Positions 1 to 8,088 of a stretch of DNA of 64,000 nt are shown one piece after another. This DNA is from Catenulispora sp. MAP5-51. GTDB lineage: Bacteria > Actinomycetota > Actinomycetes > Streptomycetales > Catenulisporaceae. A model generated the notes under the pieces. The model saw nothing but the letters and a program-made list of their open reading frames with translations, searched no databases and had not been told where the DNA came from. The position numbers and the translations under genes are program-made. Numbering within the stretch: position 1 is the stretch's first letter; every line of letters begins with the position of its first letter. The stretch spans positions 124,001-188,000 of the forward strand of contig NZ_JBGCCH010000005.1 in assembly GCF_041261205.1 (NCBI RefSeq), given 5' to 3'.

Positions 1-1
1 C

Positions 2-3000
2 AGCCCGTTCTACGTCAACACCGAGCTGTCCCCGTGGCAGACCCGCGACGGCCGCCCGCCGATCGCCGGGATCAACTCCCTGGGCATGGGCGGGACCAAC
101 GTCCACGTGGTCGTCGAGCAGGCCCCCGAGCGGGTGCCGGCCGAGCCCGCGGACCCGAACGCGGTGCGGCGCTACCACGTGGTGCCGATGTCGGCGCGCA
201 ACTCCGGGGCCGTCGAGGCCGCCGCTGAACGGCTCGGGGCGTACCTGTTGGATGCCGCCGCCGATGCCCCGGACCTGCGGCTGCGTGACGTCGCCTACAC
301 GATGCAGGCCGGGCGCAAGCTGTTCGAGCACCGGCGCGCGGTCGTCGCCGACGGCGTCGAGCAGCTGGCCGCCGCGCTGACCGGGCCGGACAAGGCCGCG
401 GTGCTGGGCCGGCTGGACACCACCACGAGCCGTCCGGTGGCGTTCCTGTTCTCCGGCGTGGGGGAGCAGTACCCCGGGATGGTGCGGGAGCTGTACCGGC
501 GCGAGCCGGTGTTCCGGACGCTGCTGGACGAGTGCCTGGAGCACCTGCGGGTTCTGATTCCCGACGCGGACCTGAAGGACCTGCTGACCGGGACCCGGGG
601 CGGCGGTGCCGATCTGGCGGCGCTGCTGGGCCGCGGCGGCGGTTCCTCCTCCGACGAGCGGGCTTCGGCGCTGGAGCGGACCGAAGTGGTGCAGCCGGCC
701 ATGTTCGCCGTCGAGTACGCGCTCGCCAAGACCCTGATGACCTGGGGTGTGCAGCCCAAGCTGATGCTCGGGTACAGCCTCGGCGAGTACGTCGCGGCCT
801 GCCTGGCCGGGGTGCTGTCGCTGTCCGACGCGCTGGCGCTGGTCGCGCAGCGGGCCAAGCTCATCGGCGCGCAGCCCGCCGGCGGGATGGCGGCGGTGTC
901 GCTGTCGCCGAAGGGGCTGGAGAAGTACGGACTGGCCGCGCGCGGGCTGGACATCGCGGCGGTCAACGGGCCGGAGGTCACGGTCGTCGCAGGACCCGAC
1001 GATGCCCTGGCTGCCCTCGGTGCCGAGCTGCTGGACGCGGAGATCCCGTTCCGTCCGCTCCAGACCACGCACGCCTTCCACAGCCGCATGCTGGAGCCGG
1101 TGCGCGAGGCGCTGACCGAGTGGGTCAAGACGAACGTGACGCTGAACGCGCCGCGGGTGCCGTACATCTCCAACACCACCGGCACCCGGGTCGGGGCCGA
1201 CCAGGTCACCGACCCCGGCTACTGGGCCCGGCACATGTGCCAGCCGGTGCAGTTCGCGACCGCGATCAGCACCCTGCTGGCCGACCCGGACCTGGCCGTG
1301 GTCGAGATCGGCCCGGGCCAGTCGCTCGGCGCCCTGGTGCGCGCCGCCGGCTGCCCGCCCGAGCGCTGGTCGACGATCGTCAGCACCCTGCCGGCCGCCG
1401 GCGACGGCCGCGCCGACGACGCGGTGCTCACCGACTGCCTGGCCCGCCTGTGGCTGGTCGGCGCGGACCTGGACTGGGCGACCATGAACGACCGCCAGCC
1501 CGGCGCCCGCCCCGAGGACCCGGCGACCGTGCCGAACCGCGTGCCGCTGCCGACGTACGCGTTCCAGCGGCAGGTGCACTGGATCGACGCGCCGATGCGG
1601 CCCGCCGTGTACATGGGCGGGGTCACCGGCGGAGCCGCAGGTGGCGGCGTCGGCGGCGTCGGCGGTGAGACGACGCTGGAGACGGTCGCGGACCTGCCGA
1701 AGCTGCCGGAGGAGCAGTGGCTGCACCTGCCGGTGTGGCGGCAGACCGCCGCGCCGGCCGCCGTGGAGCTGCCCGAGTCGTGGCTGGTGTTCAGCCGGGA
1801 CGGGGTCGCCGAGCGGGTGGTCGAGCGGCTGCGGGGGAGCGGTGCGGCGGTGACGGTGGTGCGGCCGGGTGAGGCTTACGCGGATGGGGACTATGCCATC
1901 CGGCCTGGAAACCTGGACGACACCCTGCGCTTGTTGCGCGATCTGCGTGCGAACGGCGGGGTGCCTTCGCGGGTGGTGCACCTGTGGGCGCTCGGGTCTT
2001 CGGACCCGGTGGTCGACGGCTTGCACACGCTGGTGACGCTCGCCCGGGCCGCCGGCGAGGTCGGCATCGACGACTGGTCGCTGGATGTCGTGACCGCCGG
2101 CGCGCAGCAGGTGCTGCCGGGCGACGCCACCGACCCGCTCGCGGCCACGCTCACCGGACCCGCGCTGGTGATCCCGGTCGAGTACCCGAGCGTCACCGCG
2201 CGCCTGATCGACCTCGACGCGCGACCGACCGCCAAGACGGTCGCCGCGCTGACCGCCGAGCTCGCACGCCCGGCGGCCGACCGGATCGTGGCGCTGCGGC
2301 ATGGCCGACGCTGGATCTGCGGATTCGAGAGCATGCCGGCTGAGCCCCAAAGTCAGGATGCTGTCACTCTCCGCGAATCGGGCGTCTACCTCATCACCGG
2401 CGGCCTCGGCGGCATCGCCCTGGCCATGGCCGAGCGCCTGGCGGCCGAGTGCCGCGCCAAGCTCGTCCTGTTCGGCCGCACCGGCCTTCCGCCGCGCGAG
2501 CAGTGGTCCGACGTCGCCGACGAGCCGACCCGTGAGCGCGTGCGCAAGGTGCAGGCGCTGCTCGATCTCGGCGCCGAGGTCGAGATCGTCGTCGGCGACC
2601 TGGGTCGGCCCGAGGACGTGCGGCGCGCCGTGGACACCGCCGTCGATCGCTTCGGCGCCCTGCACGGCGTCCTGCACGCCGCCGGCCTGCCCGGCATGGG
2701 CCTGATGCAGTTCAAGGAGCCCGAGCAGCTGGACACCGTCCTGGCGCCGAAGGTCGCCGGGACGCTGGCCCTGGCCGAGGCGCTGCGCTTCGGCGAGGCC
2801 GACGAGATCGAGCTGGACTTCCTGGTCCTGTTCTCCTCGATCACCTCCGCCACCGGCGGCGGGCCCGGCCAGGTCGACTACTGCTCGGCCAACGCGTTCC
2901 TGGACGCCTTCGCCGCGCAGCAGTCCGCCGCCGGACGGCCGGTCGTCGCCGTGGACTGGGGCGAGTGGCTGTGGAACGCGTGGTCGGCCGGGCTGGACGG

Positions 3001-3583
3001 GTACGCCGAGGCGCTGCGCAGCTTCCTGGAGGAGAACCGGACGCGCATCGGCATCGGCTTCGACGAGGGCTGGCGCTGCCTGCGGCGCGCGCTGGCCGCC
3101 GGCGAGCCGCGGGTGGTGGTCTCCACCCAGGACTTCGGTTCGCTGGTGCGGCTCAGCTCGCAGTTCACGCTGGACGCCGTCGCGGCCACCGCGGCGCTCG
3201 ACGGCGGCACGCCGCACCCGCGGCCCGAGCTCATGACGCCGTTCCAGGAGCCCGACGGGGCCACCGAGGAGACCATCGCCCGGATGTGGCGCGAGTCGCT
3301 GCGGCTGGACCAGGTCGGCGTCCTGGACAACTTCTTCGAGCTCGGGGGCAACTCGCTGCTCGGGGTCACGATCGTCACCGCCCTGCGCAAGGAGTTCGGG
3401 CTCGACGACCTGCCGCCGCACACGCTCTACGAGGCGCCGACCGTGGCCGCGCTGGCCGAGGTCGTCGACAAGGCCCGCTCCGGGGCCCCGGTCCCGATGC
3501 CGGACGCCGACGCCGGCGTCCGGGCCCAGCTGCGCCGATCCGGCGTCCGCACCGCGGCCGCCCGCAGGCGCTCAGGCAGCTGA
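2..3583 (+). CDS. Type I polyketide synthase, KS(end)-AT-KR-ACP, 5' truncated by window edge
   Basis: The reading frame is open from base 2, so the gene starts upstream; 1193 residues are visible. Residues 1-45 are the tail of a ketosynthase (motif GGTNVHVV). The acyltransferase spans about 140-460, with the active serine in GYSLGE (Ser259, in place of the usual GHSxG) and HAFH at about 357, the signature of malonyl-specific ATs. A post-AT linker (PLPTYAFQR) follows near 515. The ketoreductase has TGGLGG near 799 and the Ser/Tyr/Asn catalytic set around FSSITS and YCSAN. The acyl carrier domain has the phosphopantetheine serine in LGGNSL (Ser1118). There is no DH, ER or TE, so the chain is passed on or released by another enzyme. 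The gene ends 49 bases before the amidotransferase gene, so the two are probably co-transcribed. Confidence 0.93.
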   Translation, partial: SPFYVNTELSPWQTRDGRPPIAGINSLGMGGTNVHVVVEQAPERVPAEPADPNAVRRYHVVPMSARNSGAVEAAAERLGAYLLDAAADAPDLRLRDVAYTMQAGRKLFEHRRAVVADGVEQLAAALTGPDKAAVLGRLDTTTSRPVAFLFSGVGEQYPGMVRELYRREPVFRTLLDECLEHLRVLIPDADLKDLLTGTRGGGADLAALLGRGGGSSSDERASALERTEVVQPAMFAVEYALAKTLMTWGVQPKLMLGYSLGEYVAACLAGVLSLSDALALVAQRAKLIGAQPAGGMAAVSLSPKGLEKYGLAARGLDIAAVNGPEVTVVAGPDDALAALGAELLDAEIPFRPLQTTHAFHSRMLEPVREALTEWVKTNVTLNAPRVPYISNTTGTRVGADQVTDPGYWARHMCQPVQFATAISTLLADPDLAVVEIGPGQSLGALVRAAGCPPERWSTIVSTLPAAGDGRADDAVLTDCLARLWLVGADLDWATMNDRQPGARPEDPATVPNRVPLPTYAFQRQVHWIDAPMRPAVYMGGVTGGAAGGGVGGVGGETTLETVADLPKLPEEQWLHLPVWRQTAAPAAVELPESWLVFSRDGVAERVVERLRGSGAAVTVVRPGEAYADGDYAIRPGNLDDTLRLLRDLRANGGVPSRVVHLWALGSSDPVVDGLHTLVTLARAAGEVGIDDWSLDVVTAGAQQVLPGDATDPLAATLTGPALVIPVEYPSVTARLIDLDARPTAKTVAALTAELARPAADRIVALRHGRRWICGFESMPAEPQSQDAVTLRESGVYLITGGLGGIALAMAERLAAECRAKLVLFGRTGLPPREQWSDVADEPTRERVRKVQALLDLGAEVEIVVGDLGRPEDVRRAVDTAVDRFGALHGVLHAAGLPGMGLMQFKEPEQLDTVLAPKVAGTLALAEALRFGEADEIELDFLVLFSSITSATGGGPGQVDYCSANAFLDAFAAQQSAAGRPVVAVDWGEWLWNAWSAGLDGYAEALRSFLEENRTRIGIGFDEGWRCLRRALAAGEPRVVVSTQDFGSLVRLSSQFTLDAVAATAALDGGTPHPRPELMTPFQEPDGATEETIARMWRESLRLDQVGVLDNFFELGGNSLLGVTIVTALRKEFGLDDLPPHTLYEAPTVAALAEVVDKARSGAPVPMPDADAGVRAQLRRSGVRTAAARRRSGS

Positions 3584-3632
3584 GCCGGCCCGGTTCTGCC
3601 AAACCGACAAGAAATCCAGAAAGGGACATCAC

Positions 3633-5462
3633 ATGTGCGGAATCACCGGGTGGGTCAGCTACGAGCGTGACCTGTCCGCCGAACGCGCCACCGTCGATGC
3701 CATGACCGAGACGATGATCTGCCGCGGCCCGGACGAGGGCGGCGTCTTCATCGACGGCCCGGTCGCCCTGGGCCACCGGCGCCTGGCGGTCATCGACATC
3801 GAGGGCGGCAAGCAGCCGATGACCGCCCAGGGCCTGGCCCCGGTCGCCATCACCTACAGCGGCGAGGTCTACAACTTCCAGGAGCTGCGCGCGGAGCTGG
3901 AGGGCAAGGGCCACAAGTTCCGGACCTCCAGCGACACCGAGGTCGTGCTGCACGCCTACCTGGAGTGGGGCAGCATCTTCGTGGACCGCCTCACCGGCAT
4001 GTACGCCTTCGCGGTCTGGGACGGCCGCACCCGCGAGCTCCTGCTGATCCGCGACCGCATGGGGATCAAGCCGCTGTACTACCAGGTCACGCCCGACGGC
4101 GTCCTGTTCGGCTCCGAGCCCAAGGCCATCATGGCCTCCGGCCTGGTCGACCCGGCCGTCGACCTGGACGGCCTGCGCGAGATCTTCGCCTCCGTGAAGA
4201 CCCCGGGCACCGCCTACTTCCGCGGCATGAAGGAGGTGAAGCCGGGCACCTTCGTGCGGGTGCGCCCCGAGGGCACCACCGAGCACCGGTACTGGGCCCT
4301 GGAGGCCACCGAGCACACCGACGACCTGCCGACCACCGTGGCGACCATCCGCGAGCTGCTGGACGACATCATCGCCCACCAGGTGGTGGCGGACGTCCCG
4401 CTGTGCTCCCTGCTGTCCGGAGGCCTGGACTCCAGCGCCATCACGGCCCTGACCCAGCGCGCCCTGACCGCGCGCGGCCAGGGCCCGGTCCGCTCCTTCT
4501 GCGTCGACTTCGAGGGCCTGACCGAGAACTTCGTCGCCGACCACCTGCGCGCCGAGGCGGACACCCCGTACGTGCACGCCCTGGCCGAGTTCGCCGGCAC
4601 CGAGCACCGCGACATCGTCCTGCGCACCTCCGACCTGATGGACCCGGCCAACCGCACCGCGGCCCTGCTGGCCCGCGACGCCCCGCCGCAGGGCGACATC
4701 GACATCTCGATGTTCCTGCTCTTCAAGGCGATCCGCGAGCACTCCACCGTCGCACTGTCCGGCGAGGCGGCCGACGAGGTCTTCGGCGGCTACAGCTGGT
4801 TCCACGACGAGGCGGCGGTGAAGGCCGACACCTTCCCCTGGCTGGCGGGCCTGGGCAACCTGGACGGCGCCGACTTCCTGGAGCCGGAGTTGGCCGCGAA
4901 GCTGGACCTGGCGACCTACCGCGCGGACCGCTACTCCGACGCCATGGCCGAGATGCCGCGCCTGGCGGGCGAGGACGGCCTGGAGAAGCGCATGCGCGAG
5001 ATCAGCTACCTGCACCTGACGCGCTTCGTGAACATCCTGCTGGACCGCAAGGACCGCCTGAGCATGGCCAGCGGCCTGGAGGTGCGCGTCCCGTTCTGCG
5101 ACCACCGGCTGGTCCAGTACGTGTTCAACACGCCGTGGGCGATGAAGACCTTCGACGGCCGCGAGAAGAGCCTGCTGCGGGCGGCGGTCGCGGACATCCT
5201 GCCGGAGAAGGTGCTCCAGCGCGTGAAGAGCCCCTATCCGACGACCCAGGACCCGAGCTACTACCTGGCCCTGCAGAAGGCGGCGCAGGAGATGGTGGCG
5301 AACGACCCCGAGGCGCCGATCATGTCGATCATCAACCCGTTCATCCTGCAGGTGATCCTGACCGCCCCGGCCGACGCCGACCCCCGCCTGCGCGACGGGC
5401 TGGAGAGCGCACTCGGCGGCAACGAGTGGGCGCAGCGGTACAAGGTGACGCTGGACGTGTGA
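3633..5462 (+). CDS. asnB: Asparagine synthetase-type glutamine amidotransferase (AsnB-like)
   Basis: 609 residues, the usual length for AsnB. The N-terminal class II glutaminase domain begins MCGITGW, with Cys2 as nucleophile after Met removal. The synthetase domain carries the PP-loop SGGLDSS (262-268) and the SGEAADEVFGG motif. The family uses ATP and glutamine to amidate a carboxylate: free aspartate in primary metabolism, or carrier-bound or polyketide carboxylates in pathways such as tetracycline (OxyD) and the glutarimide polyketides. Lying between a PKS gene and a SgcJ-like gene, and ending in a strong hairpin, it is most simply a pathway amidotransferase that puts a terminal amide on the polyketide or its starter. 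That role is inference; a housekeeping asparagine synthetase cannot be excluded. An SD-like AGAAAGG precedes the ATG. Confidence 0.88.
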   Translation: MCGITGWVSYERDLSAERATVDAMTETMICRGPDEGGVFIDGPVALGHRRLAVIDIEGGKQPMTAQGLAPVAITYSGEVYNFQELRAELEGKGHKFRTSSDTEVVLHAYLEWGSIFVDRLTGMYAFAVWDGRTRELLLIRDRMGIKPLYYQVTPDGVLFGSEPKAIMASGLVDPAVDLDGLREIFASVKTPGTAYFRGMKEVKPGTFVRVRPEGTTEHRYWALEATEHTDDLPTTVATIRELLDDIIAHQVVADVPLCSLLSGGLDSSAITALTQRALTARGQGPVRSFCVDFEGLTENFVADHLRAEADTPYVHALAEFAGTEHRDIVLRTSDLMDPANRTAALLARDAPPQGDIDISMFLLFKAIREHSTVALSGEAADEVFGGYSWFHDEAAVKADTFPWLAGLGNLDGADFLEPELAAKLDLATYRADRYSDAMAEMPRLAGEDGLEKRMREISYLHLTRFVNILLDRKDRLSMASGLEVRVPFCDHRLVQYVFNTPWAMKTFDGREKSLLRAAVADILPEKVLQRVKSPYPTTQDPSYYLALQKAAQEMVANDPEAPIMSIINPFILQVILTAPADADPRLRDGLESALGGNEWAQRYKVTLDV

Positions 5463-5487
5463 GATCCCCGGGTCCCCCGGATGAGGG

Positions 5488-5521
5488 AGCCCCGTGGACG
5501 GTGCGAACTGTCCGCGGGGCT
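5488..5521 (+). terminator. Hairpin terminator after asnB
   Basis: The arms AGCCCCG and CGGGGCT are perfect, and pairing continues inward (TGGACGGT with ACTGTCCG, two G-T wobbles) to a GCGA tetraloop. This gives a stem of about 15 base pairs, 25 bases after the asnB stop. There is no clear T tract, which is common for actinomycete terminators. It would separate asnB from the downstream SgcJ-like gene. Confidence 0.7.
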
Positions 5522-5573
5522 TCCGCGCATTGGTTCGAGTGCCGACGGCCTCGGCCACGGGTAGACAGACTCA

Positions 5574-6053
5574 ATGTGCTCTGACAAGACCGGCCGCCCG
5601 AGGCTCGGAACCCCGTCCCCGTCCCCGGACGCCGTAGCCGCTGTGGAGGAGTTCGCCGCGGGTCTGCAAGCGGGACACGACCAGCGCGATGCCGACGTCC
5701 TCAACCGCCAGTTCGCCGCGGACGTCGCCTGGGGCAGTCCCTTCGGGGCACTGGTCGACGGGTACGAGCAGCTGCATCCCATCCACGTCCGGTTCCAGGA
5801 GCAGGCAGCCGCCGCGCCGTCGGTCCGTTACGAGGTCCGGCACGTGCTGGCCGTGGGCACGGACACGGTCGTGGCGCACATCGCCCGGATCGTGCTCGAC
5901 GTCGACGGGGAGCCGGTGGAGCCCAACAACGAGCCCTACCGGCCGTTCTCGGAGCTGGCGATGTACGTCCTTATTCGGCGCGACGGCCGGTGGTGGCTGG
6001 CCGCCGGCCAGAACACCCCGATGCGTCCCGGCGGCGCCGTGCCGGCCGAGTGA
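5574..6053 (+). CDS. SgcJ/EcaC-like (SnoaL/NTF2-fold) protein
   Basis: 159 residues with the pattern of the SgcJ/EcaC family of NTF2-like proteins: an N-terminal helical segment (VAAVEEFAAGLQAGHDQRDA), a DVAWGSPFG strand-turn, and a C-terminal half of beta strands ending in RRDGRWWLAAGQNTP. Family members occur in antibiotic clusters, including enediyne clusters, with poorly defined roles; the fold forms a small hydrophobic pocket. The conserved pocket aspartate and tryptophan region is present. It lies just behind asnB but is separated from it by a strong hairpin, and faces the GNAT gene. It could be a tailoring enzyme, a product-binding protein or an unrelated metabolic protein; the sequence does not decide. 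Confidence 0.75.
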   Translation: MCSDKTGRPRLGTPSPSPDAVAAVEEFAAGLQAGHDQRDADVLNRQFAADVAWGSPFGALVDGYEQLHPIHVRFQEQAAAAPSVRYEVRHVLAVGTDTVVAHIARIVLDVDGEPVEPNNEPYRPFSELAMYVLIRRDGRWWLAAGQNTPMRPGGAVPAE

Positions 6054-6089
6054 GGCCGGCCTGGCCGCAGTGAGCCCGGTTCCTTGCCG

Positions 6090-6851
6090 TCACCGGTTGA
6101 GGAAGGAGTGGGTACGGCCGAGCTCGGTGAAACCGCGACGGCCGTACCACTCGCGCGGCCAGTCGCTCGCGTCCGCGATCAGGAAGAGCTGCGGGATCCC
6201 GGCGGCGGCGGCCAGCGCCAGACCGGTGGCGAGCAGCGTGTCGCCGTGGCCCCGCCCCCGATGCGCGGCGCCGGTGACCAGATCCTCCACCTGTGCCAGC
6301 CCGGCGGCGGGGTCGAGGTAGAGGTCGCACCAGGCGGCGATCTCACCCTCCGGCGTCCGCGCGGCCAGGAAGAGTACTGTCTCGGCTCCGCGCAACCGGG
6401 CGCTGCGGCGTTCGGTGAGCTGCCGGGCCAGCACCTCGTCCGGGCTCCACTCGAACTGCTGGTGGAAAACCGGGTCTCGCAGATCGGCCAGCTCGACGGG
6501 CCGCGCGGCGGGCTCGGGCAGCAGGCAGCCGGCCGTGTCCCGAGCCAGGACCAGCTCGGTGTCCCGCTCGTAGCCGGTCGCCGCCAGCACCGGCGTCGCA
6601 CGCTCGCCGAGCGCCTCGTCGAGCACGTTGATCCGGTACCGCCGCCGCGGCCCGAGGCCCTGCACGGCCAAGCCGGGCAGCGCCGCCGGATCGGCGTCCG
6701 GAGCCTCGACGATCAGCTGGTTGTGCTCCTGCGAACGCGGGAACTCCGGATCGCGCACCGCGAAGGCCCCGGGCAACTCGACAAGTTCCGCGGCCTGACG
6801 GCGCGCGAAGGCGGCACGGAACGCGGTGACGCGCTCGAGGAGATCGGACAC
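6090..6851 (-). CDS. GNAT-family N-acetyltransferase
   Basis: 253 residues. The C-terminal third has a GNAT acetyl-CoA site: beta strand LAQVEDLVTGAAHRGRGHGD (a variant of the Q/RxxGxG/A loop), then a helix and a C-terminal WYGRRGFTELG segment, the usual GNAT ending. The N-terminal half (about 1-120) is divergent and may be a degenerate second GNAT domain. The start is GTG at 6851, 48 bases after the acyl-CoA dehydrogenase stop, so it is the last gene of the minus-strand PKS operon or an independent passenger. The substrate is unknown; self-protection or acyl tailoring in the cluster is possible. Confidence 0.82.
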   Translation of the reverse strand: MSDLLERVTAFRAAFARRQAAELVELPGAFAVRDPEFPRSQEHNQLIVEAPDADPAALPGLAVQGLGPRRRYRINVLDEALGERATPVLAATGYERDTELVLARDTAGCLLPEPAARPVELADLRDPVFHQQFEWSPDEVLARQLTERRSARLRGAETVLFLAARTPEGEIAAWCDLYLDPAAGLAQVEDLVTGAAHRGRGHGDTLLATGLALAAAAGIPQLFLIADASDWPREWYGRRGFTELGRTHSFLNR

Positions 6852-6899
6852 CCCGTCATCGTCGACCTGCCGGGCGCCGTGGGCAACGGCTTTTCGCCC

Positions 6900-8060
6900 T
6901 CAAGACCGCTTCGACACCGGCACCACATACCGCGTGAACACCAGATCCCGCAGCACGTCGTCGCCGCCCTCGACGATCGACACGTAGCGCACGTCCCGCA
7001 GCAGCTTGCCGACGATCGACTCGTTCGTGTAGCCGAGCCCGCCGAACATCTCCGAGGCCGTCGACACCACCTGCCAGCCGGTCTGGCCGCAGAACATCTT
7101 CGCCGTCAGGGCCGACTTCAGGGTCCCTGTGCGCAGGAACTCCTCGCCGGCGTCGGGGCGGGTGGCGATGGCGTCGTAGTCGCGGGCGGCGGTCAGGCAT
7201 TGGTTGGCCATCACGTCGATCTGCATCTCCATCTGGCCCAGCTTCGCCGCGAACACCGCGTTGCCGGCCAGCGGGGCGCCCTTGACCTGCTTGGTCTTGG
7301 CGTAGTCCAGGCACAGGTCGCGGGCGCGGCGGGCGATGCCCAGGCCCGTGGCGGCGATGAGGACGCGGCTGGCGTTCAGGCCGACCTCCAGCAGGCGCAG
7401 GCCGTTGCCGCGCAGGGCGTTGGCCGCCGGGACGCGGACGTTCTTCAACGAGACCTGGTACGTCGCCGAGGACCGCAGTCCGATGACCTCCCAGCGCTTG
7501 TCCACCGTCAGCCCCGGCGCGTCGCGCGGGACGACCACCGCCAGGTAGCCCGCCGGGTCGTCCTCGGCGCGCGCCACCACCACGGTGAAGCGGGCGAAGT
7601 CGGTGTCGGTGGAGAACGCCTTCAGGCCGTTGAGGATCAGCTCGTCCCCCTCGCGGCGGGCGGTGGTGGTGATGCGCGCCAGTTCGCTGCCGGCCTCGTG
7701 CTCGCTGCCGAGGGTGGCGGCGAAGCCGTGGCCGGACACCAGCTCGGACAGCAGGGTCTTGCGGAGCGGGTCCTCGGCGTACCAGGCCACCATGCTCGTG
7801 GTGAGGATCGGGATGAACAGGGTGAAGGCTGCGCCGGCGTCGCCGTAGGCGAGTTCTGCGACGATGCGCACGCTCTCCTCCAGGCTCAGCCCGGCGCCGC
7901 CGTACTCCTGGCCCACCCACCAGTTGGCCAGGCCGGCCTCGGCGAAGCGCGCGTAGAGCGGCAGCGGCATGGCGGCGAGCGTGTCCAGCGCCGCCTCCTG
8001 CCCGATCAGCTCCCGGCGGGTGAAGGCCTGGACGGCCCGCACGTGGTCGGACGGTTTCAT
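6900..8060 (-). CDS. Acyl-CoA (acyl-ACP) dehydrogenase
   Basis: 386 residues, the normal size for an FAD-dependent acyl-CoA dehydrogenase. The N-terminal helical domain, the middle beta domain ([18 protein letters not shown]) and the C-terminal helical domain are all recognisable. The C-terminal VEGGDDVL occupies the place of the catalytic-base loop (YEGT in typical members), keeping the glutamate. The enzyme introduces an alpha-beta double bond into an acyl thioester. It lies 28 bases behind the AT-less PKS and has a good SD (GAGAGGAGC), so it probably oxidises an acyl-carrier-bound intermediate or an extender/starter unit. There is no nearby electron-transfer flavoprotein or CoA ligase. Confidence 0.9.
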   Translation of the reverse strand: MKPSDHVRAVQAFTRRELIGQEAALDTLAAMPLPLYARFAEAGLANWWVGQEYGGAGLSLEESVRIVAELAYGDAGAAFTLFIPILTTSMVAWYAEDPLRKTLLSELVSGHGFAATLGSEHEAGSELARITTTARREGDELILNGLKAFSTDTDFARFTVVVARAEDDPAGYLAVVVPRDAPGLTVDKRWEVIGLRSSATYQVSLKNVRVPAANALRGNGLRLLEVGLNASRVLIAATGLGIARRARDLCLDYAKTKQVKGAPLAGNAVFAAKLGQMEMQIDVMANQCLTAARDYDAIATRPDAGEEFLRTGTLKSALTAKMFCGQTGWQVVSTASEMFGGLGYTNESIVGKLLRDVRYVSIVEGGDDVLRDLVFTRYVVPVSKRS

Positions 8061-8088
8061 CGCGAAGCTCCTCTCGGCGGACGGCTGC

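Noticed and set aside
3375-5558. Minus-strand open frame of 727 codons opposite asnB
   Set aside because: Repetitive Val/Gly/Gln/His composition without motifs; asnB on the other strand is unambiguous.
5574-6053. Enediyne cluster suggested by the SgcJ-like gene
   Set aside because: No enediyne-type PKS or the usual enediyne cassette partners are present; the two PKS genes are ordinary modular type.
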